DNA of 34,588 nucleotides, from positions 172,607 through 207,194 of the forward strand of contig JALHNT010000004.1 in assembly GCA_022843385.1 (NCBI GenBank), written 5' to 3'. Below the pieces are notes generated by a model. It was not told the origin of the DNA, did not search any database, and was given only the letters and a program-made list of their open reading frames with translations. The stretch comes from Anaerolineae bacterium (GTDB lineage Bacteria; Chloroflexota; Anaerolineae; Aggregatilineales; Phototrophicaceae). Of this stretch, positions 31,435 through 34,588 are shown one piece after another; position 1 is the first letter of the stretch; each line of letters starts with the position of its first letter. Both the position numbers and the translations under genes were made by a program.

Positions 31435-32679
31435 TCAGGCGAACACCGCTCGCGCCTTCAGCAGCGCCTCGATCAGCGCGTCCACCTCTTGCGGCGTATT
31501 ATACAGATAGAAGCTGGCGCGGGCAGTTGCGTTTAGCTTCAGATGGGTGTGCAGCGGCATGGCGCAGTGATGACCTGCCCGTACCGCGATCCCTTCCGCA
31601 TCCAGCAGTTGCGCTACATCGTGCGGATGAATATCGGCATACGTGAAAGCCGCCACCGCACCCTTCTGGGATGCCTCCGGCCCATAAATCGTCAATCCAG
31701 GGACTTCCGCCAGCCGCTCCAGCGCATATTCGGTCATGGCCTGTTCATGGGCATGGATGTTATCCATTCCGAGTTCGGTCAGGTAATCCACCGCCTGACC
31801 CAGCCCGATGACTTCGGCGATAGCCGGGGTTCCGGCTTCAAACTTGTAGGGCAGGTCGTTCCACGTGCTGCCTTCCAGCTTCACCGAAGCGATCATGTCG
31901 CCACCGCCCATCCAGGGGGGCATCGCTTCCAGCAGTTCGCGCTTGCCGTATAGCACGCCCACACCGGTCGGCCCGACCATCTTGTGTCCGCTGAAGGCGA
32001 AGAAGTCGCAGTCCATCGCCTGCACATCCACCGGCATATGCGGCACGCTTTGCGCCCCGTCGATCAGCACTTTTGCCCCGGCCTGGTGGGCTTCCTGAAT
32101 AATCATCTCCACTGGGTTGACCGTCCCCAACACATTCGAGACGTGCATCACTGTGACCAGCTTGACCGGCTCATCGCGCAGCAGCCGGCGCAGCGCCTCC
32201 ATGTCGAGTGTGCCATCCGCCAGCACCGGGACGAAGCGCAGGGTGAACCCTTTTTCAGCGGCCAGGATTTGCCAGGGGACAATGTTGGCGTGATGTTCCA
32301 TGACCGTTGAAACGACTACATCACCACTGGTCAGATTGGCGCGCCCCCAGGTTTGCGCCACCAGATTGATGCTCTCGGTCGTGCCGCGCGTGAAGATGAT
32401 CTCGCGCTTGTTGCGGGCGTTGATGAAGCGCTTGACCTTCACCCGCGACTCCTCGTAGGCGGCGGTAGCGGCCTCGCTCAACTTATGAATGCCCCGATGC
32501 ACATTGGCATTATAGCGACGGTAATAATCGTCCAGCGCCTCGATCACGCGCAGCGGCTTCTGGCTGGAGGCGGCATTATCCAGATAAATCAGCGGCGTAC
32601 CGGTGTGATGTTCCTGATGCAGGATTGGGAAATCGGCGCGCACTTGGCTCAGATCATAAGGGGGCGCGTGGGTCGTCAT
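31435..32679 (-). CDS. sufS: Cysteine desulfurase SufS
   Basis: 414 residues, group II cysteine desulfurase, a PLP enzyme that takes sulfur from cysteine for Fe-S cluster assembly. Landmarks are LDNAASSQKP near the N-terminus, TRGTTESINLVA, the HH pair in VMEHHANIVPWQ, the PLP lysine Lys233 in FSGHKMVGPTGVG, and the persulfide Cys372 in RAGHHCAMPLH. sufU follows, its usual partner. The gene is separated from sufD by 96 nt carrying a terminator-like hairpin. Confidence 0.96.
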   Translation of the reverse strand: MTTHAPPYDLSQVRADFPILHQEHHTGTPLIYLDNAASSQKPLRVIEALDDYYRRYNANVHRGIHKLSEAATAAYEESRVKVKRFINARNKREIIFTRGTTESINLVAQTWGRANLTSGDVVVSTVMEHHANIVPWQILAAEKGFTLRFVPVLADGTLDMEALRRLLRDEPVKLVTVMHVSNVLGTVNPVEMIIQEAHQAGAKVLIDGAQSVPHMPVDVQAMDCDFFAFSGHKMVGPTGVGVLYGKRELLEAMPPWMGGGDMIASVKLEGSTWNDLPYKFEAGTPAIAEVIGLGQAVDYLTELGMDNIHAHEQAMTEYALERLAEVPGLTIYGPEASQKGAVAAFTYADIHPHDVAQLLDAEGIAVRAGHHCAMPLHTHLKLNATARASFYLYNTPQEVDALIEALLKARAVFA

Positions 32680-32715
32680 GGCAAAACCTGTCTTTCCTTC
32701 TCAGGTCAATTTTAA

Positions 32716-32748
32716 CAAAAAGGCGCGCCAGAATGACCGGACGCGCCT
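32716..32748 (-). terminator. Terminator-like hairpin between sufD and sufS
   Basis: On the minus strand AGGCGCG (32748-32742) pairs with CGCGCCT (32727-32721), and the stem is followed by a U-run at 32721-32717. It would end or attenuate transcripts from sufBD before sufS, only about 40 nt ahead of the sufS start. Confidence 0.65.
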
Positions 32749-32775
32749 GTGCCTGGACAGCGAATCGCGCCTGCC

Positions 32776-34116
32776 TTAACCGACGATTTTCGCTTCCATC
32801 GATGCCTTCAGGCGTTCCCGCACCCGTTCGAAGGGAATGCGTTCCAGCAGTTCATCGAAGAAGCCATCAATCACCATCAGTTCAGCCGTCGAGCGCTCGA
32901 TGCCCCGGCTCATCAGGTAAAACACCGGCTCGGCTTCAATTGTGCCGAAGGTGGCAGCATGTGAGCAGGCCACATCATCGGCTTCGATTTCCAGACCGGG
33001 GATGCCATCCATGCGCGCATCCTCGCTCAGGATCAGGTTGCGACTGGCCTGATAACCGTCAATCTTCTGCATATTGGGCAGCGACTTAATCATGCCCTGC
33101 CAGACGGTACGCGCCGTGTCTTTGGCCGCGCCCTTGAACAGCAGGTCGGAGACCGTCAAAGGGGCGTTATGATTCTGCTGGGTGTCATGGTCGAAGAGCT
33201 GCTCACCATCGGCAAAGAAGAAGCCGGACATGCGCCCGTGACTGCCGTTGCCATCCAGCTCGATTTCCAGATAGGCTTTCACCAGCCGTCCGCCCATTGT
33301 GCCAACGATCCAGTCCAGATTGGCATCGCGTCCAACGCGCGCCCGCTGGTGGCTGAATTCGTAGGTCTGGCGATTCCAGTCTTGCAGCGCCACATAGCGC
33401 AGGTTGGCAGCCGCGCCGACCAGCAGTTCAGTTGCGCCGACATAGGCGGACTGCTTCTCGCTGTCGGTCGAAGAATAATCGACCAGCACCGTCGCCTGGG
33501 CATTTTCCTCGGTCACCACCAGCATATGGCCCATCGATGCACCATCGTGGGTGTTGTGCATCACGACATGCAGCGGCAGCTCGATGGCCTTCCCCGCCGG
33601 AATATACACAAATACCCCATGCGTCCACAGTGCCGCATGGAGGGCGGCGAACTTGCCTTCGCCCGGCAGCACGGCTTTGGTCATCAGGTTGGCGCGTACC
33701 AGGTCTTCACGGTCGCGGCAGGCAGTCAGCAGATCGGTGAAGATCACGCCTTCCTGCTTCAGCGACTCAGCCAGCTCATGATGAACCACTTTGCCGTCAA
33801 CAAAAGCGATCAGGCCACCCTGTTGCTCGCCAATCAAGGGTTCGCGGTTGGAAGCCGGGATGGTCTCGTAGGTCGCGCCATTCGGCGTGATGAGCGATTC
33901 AGCCTCATTCCAGCGAATATGGCGGTAATCGGTCCGACGCCATTCCTCGTCCTGTTGAGTTGGCATCGGCATATGTTCATAGAGTTCCCAGGCCGCCAGC
34001 CGGCTTTCTTTCAGCCATTTTGGTTCCTGGTTACGCGCACTCATGGCTTCGACATCGGCGCGGGTATAGCTGGGGGCATCAGGCGCAGACGAGCGCCGCT
34101 TGACAATCACTGCCAC
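32776..34116 (-). CDS. sufD: Fe-S cluster assembly protein SufD
   Basis: 446 residues. SufD pairs with SufB and the ATPase SufC in the scaffold that builds Fe-S clusters. Typical stretches are VFVYIPAGKAIELPLHVV, HMLVVTEENAQATVLVDYSS, DHDTQQNHNAPLTVSDLLFKG and ILSEDARMDGIPGLEIEADDVACSHAATFG, ending with the SufBD C-terminal ELLERIPFERVRERL. The GTG at 34116 is used as start, with GAGGAG about 9 nt upstream; a second GTG at 34110 and an ATG further in are alternatives. It follows sufB by 67 nt. No sufC is visible in the window. Confidence 0.95.
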   Translation of the reverse strand: MAVIVKRRSSAPDAPSYTRADVEAMSARNQEPKWLKESRLAAWELYEHMPMPTQQDEEWRRTDYRHIRWNEAESLITPNGATYETIPASNREPLIGEQQGGLIAFVDGKVVHHELAESLKQEGVIFTDLLTACRDREDLVRANLMTKAVLPGEGKFAALHAALWTHGVFVYIPAGKAIELPLHVVMHNTHDGASMGHMLVVTEENAQATVLVDYSSTDSEKQSAYVGATELLVGAAANLRYVALQDWNRQTYEFSHQRARVGRDANLDWIVGTMGGRLVKAYLEIELDGNGSHGRMSGFFFADGEQLFDHDTQQNHNAPLTVSDLLFKGAAKDTARTVWQGMIKSLPNMQKIDGYQASRNLILSEDARMDGIPGLEIEADDVACSHAATFGTIEAEPVFYLMSRGIERSTAELMVIDGFFDELLERIPFERVRERLKASMEAKIVG

Positions 34117-34143
34117 AGGTTGCTTCTCCTCAAGTAGGGGTAG

Positions 34144-34169
34144 GGGGCATTCACGCTTGTGAACGCCCC
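34144..34169 (-). other. Strong hairpin between sufB and sufD
   Basis: GGGGCATTCAC (34144-34154) and GTGAACGCCCC (34159-34169) form an 11-bp stem with one G-U pair and a 4-nt loop. No U-tract follows, so it is more likely an mRNA-processing or stability element than a terminator. It lies in the 67-nt gap. Confidence 0.5.
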
Positions 34170-34183
34170 GGACAAATCGGGTG

Positions 34184-34588
34184 TTAGCCGATGGTGCCTT
34201 CGAGTTGGATCTGGATCAGGCGATTCATTTCCAGCGCGTATTCCATCGGAAGCTCTTTCACCAATGGCTCGATGAACCCGTTGACGATCATGGCGTTGGC
34301 TTCGTCTTCGCTCAGACCGCGGCTCATGGCATAGAAGAGCTGATCCGCCCCAATCTTGCTGACCGAGGCTTCATGCCCCATCGTCACATTCTTGGCATCG
34401 ATTTCGATGTACGGGTAGGTGTCGGAACGGCTCTTGTCATCCAGCAGCAGGGCGTCGCAGGCGACATTGCTTTTGACGTTATCCGCCCCTTCGACCACCT
34501 TCAGCAGGCCGCGATAGCTGGCGCGCCCGCCGTCCTTGCTGATCGACTTGCTGATGATCTGGCTGGTCGTGTTGGGGGCCAGATGGGT
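34184..34588 (-). CDS. sufB: Fe-S cluster assembly protein SufB (5' part outside window)
   Basis: The last 134 residues of SufB; the frame stays open to the window edge, so the start is missing. Diagnostic SufB sequence is seen at the beginning: HLAPNTTSQIISKSISKDGG, then SYRGLLKV, NVACDALLLDDKSRSDTYPY, and the C-terminal HEASVSKIGADQLFYAMSRG. SufB holds the nascent cluster with SufC and SufD. It is the first gene of the visible suf operon. Confidence 0.96.
   Translation of the reverse strand, partial: THLAPNTTSQIISKSISKDGGRASYRGLLKVVEGADNVKSNVACDALLLDDKSRSDTYPYIEIDAKNVTMGHEASVSKIGADQLFYAMSRGLSEDEANAMIVNGFIEPLVKELPMEYALEMNRLIQIQLEGTIG

Noticed and set aside
1..34588. CRISPR arrays, insertion sequences, rRNA genes and prophage genes
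   Set aside because: No regularly spaced direct repeats, transposases with terminal repeats, rRNA-like sequence or phage structural genes were seen on reading both strands.

Overview
The window reads as a contiguous piece of chromosome, in the mid-to-high 50s % G+C by eye, from a bacterium most likely of the phylum Chloroflexota (Anaerolineae-like). That placement is an inference from the mix of genes: a long coiled-coil insert in RpoC, an RNase III with an odd active-site motif, a mitochondrial-type SUV3 helicase, a MoaD-MoaE fusion, and a SufBDSU set with a Rieske protein. No marker gene fixes it. Most genes are dense and arranged in short operons with 1-8 nt overlaps or gaps.

Layout. 1-3973 (-) is the 5' three-quarters or more of rpoC, driven by its own near-consensus promoter. 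rpoB is not next to it. 4315-6666 (+) is an AT-rich gene unlike its neighbours. It encodes two TIR/deoxyribosyltransferase-like Rossmann domains fused to a P-loop ATPase, and is a good candidate for a single-gene defence protein. 6881-10845 (-) is ftsY, prfB, a Gfo/Idh/MocA oxidoreductase and a sugar isomerase-like TIM barrel. 10937-14162 (+) is moaC, a moaD-moaE fusion, fabF and rnc. 14143-16284 (-) is a membrane protein with a degenerate endonuclease/exonuclease/phosphatase domain. 16365-18347 (+) is an unusual fusion of an MTA/SAH-deaminase-type amidohydrolase with a CYTH domain. 18362-22498 (-) is a SUV3-like helicase preceded by a lysA-type decarboxylase.

22568-28676 (-) is the most interesting block. 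It is a tightly coupled seven-gene cassette built like the Gram-positive dlt operon but with different parts: a 40-residue membrane microprotein ending like DltX, an MBOAT acyltransferase, an SGNH/DltD-like protein, an acyl carrier protein, a fatty-acyl-AMP-ligase-like enzyme, a second SGNH protein with an SH3-like domain, and a lipoprotein. The likely scheme is that the ligase activates an acyl group, loads it on the carrier protein, and the MBOAT/microprotein/SGNH machinery passes it across the membrane to an envelope polymer. The ligase gene has a one-base frameshift just before its catalytic C-terminal lysine motif; this is either a sequence error or a real lesion. The cassette begins directly after a tRNA-His gene and its terminator.

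28719-28796 (-) is tRNA-His(GUG). 28797-29132 is non-coding and holds a REP-like inverted repeat. 29133-30539 (-) is a SAM methyltransferase and a glycerophosphodiester phosphodiesterase. 30690-34588 (-) is the SUF iron-sulfur cluster operon, sufB (cut by the window edge)-sufD-sufS-sufU-Rieske, with a terminator-like hairpin between sufD and sufS. No CRISPR array, insertion sequence or rRNA was seen.
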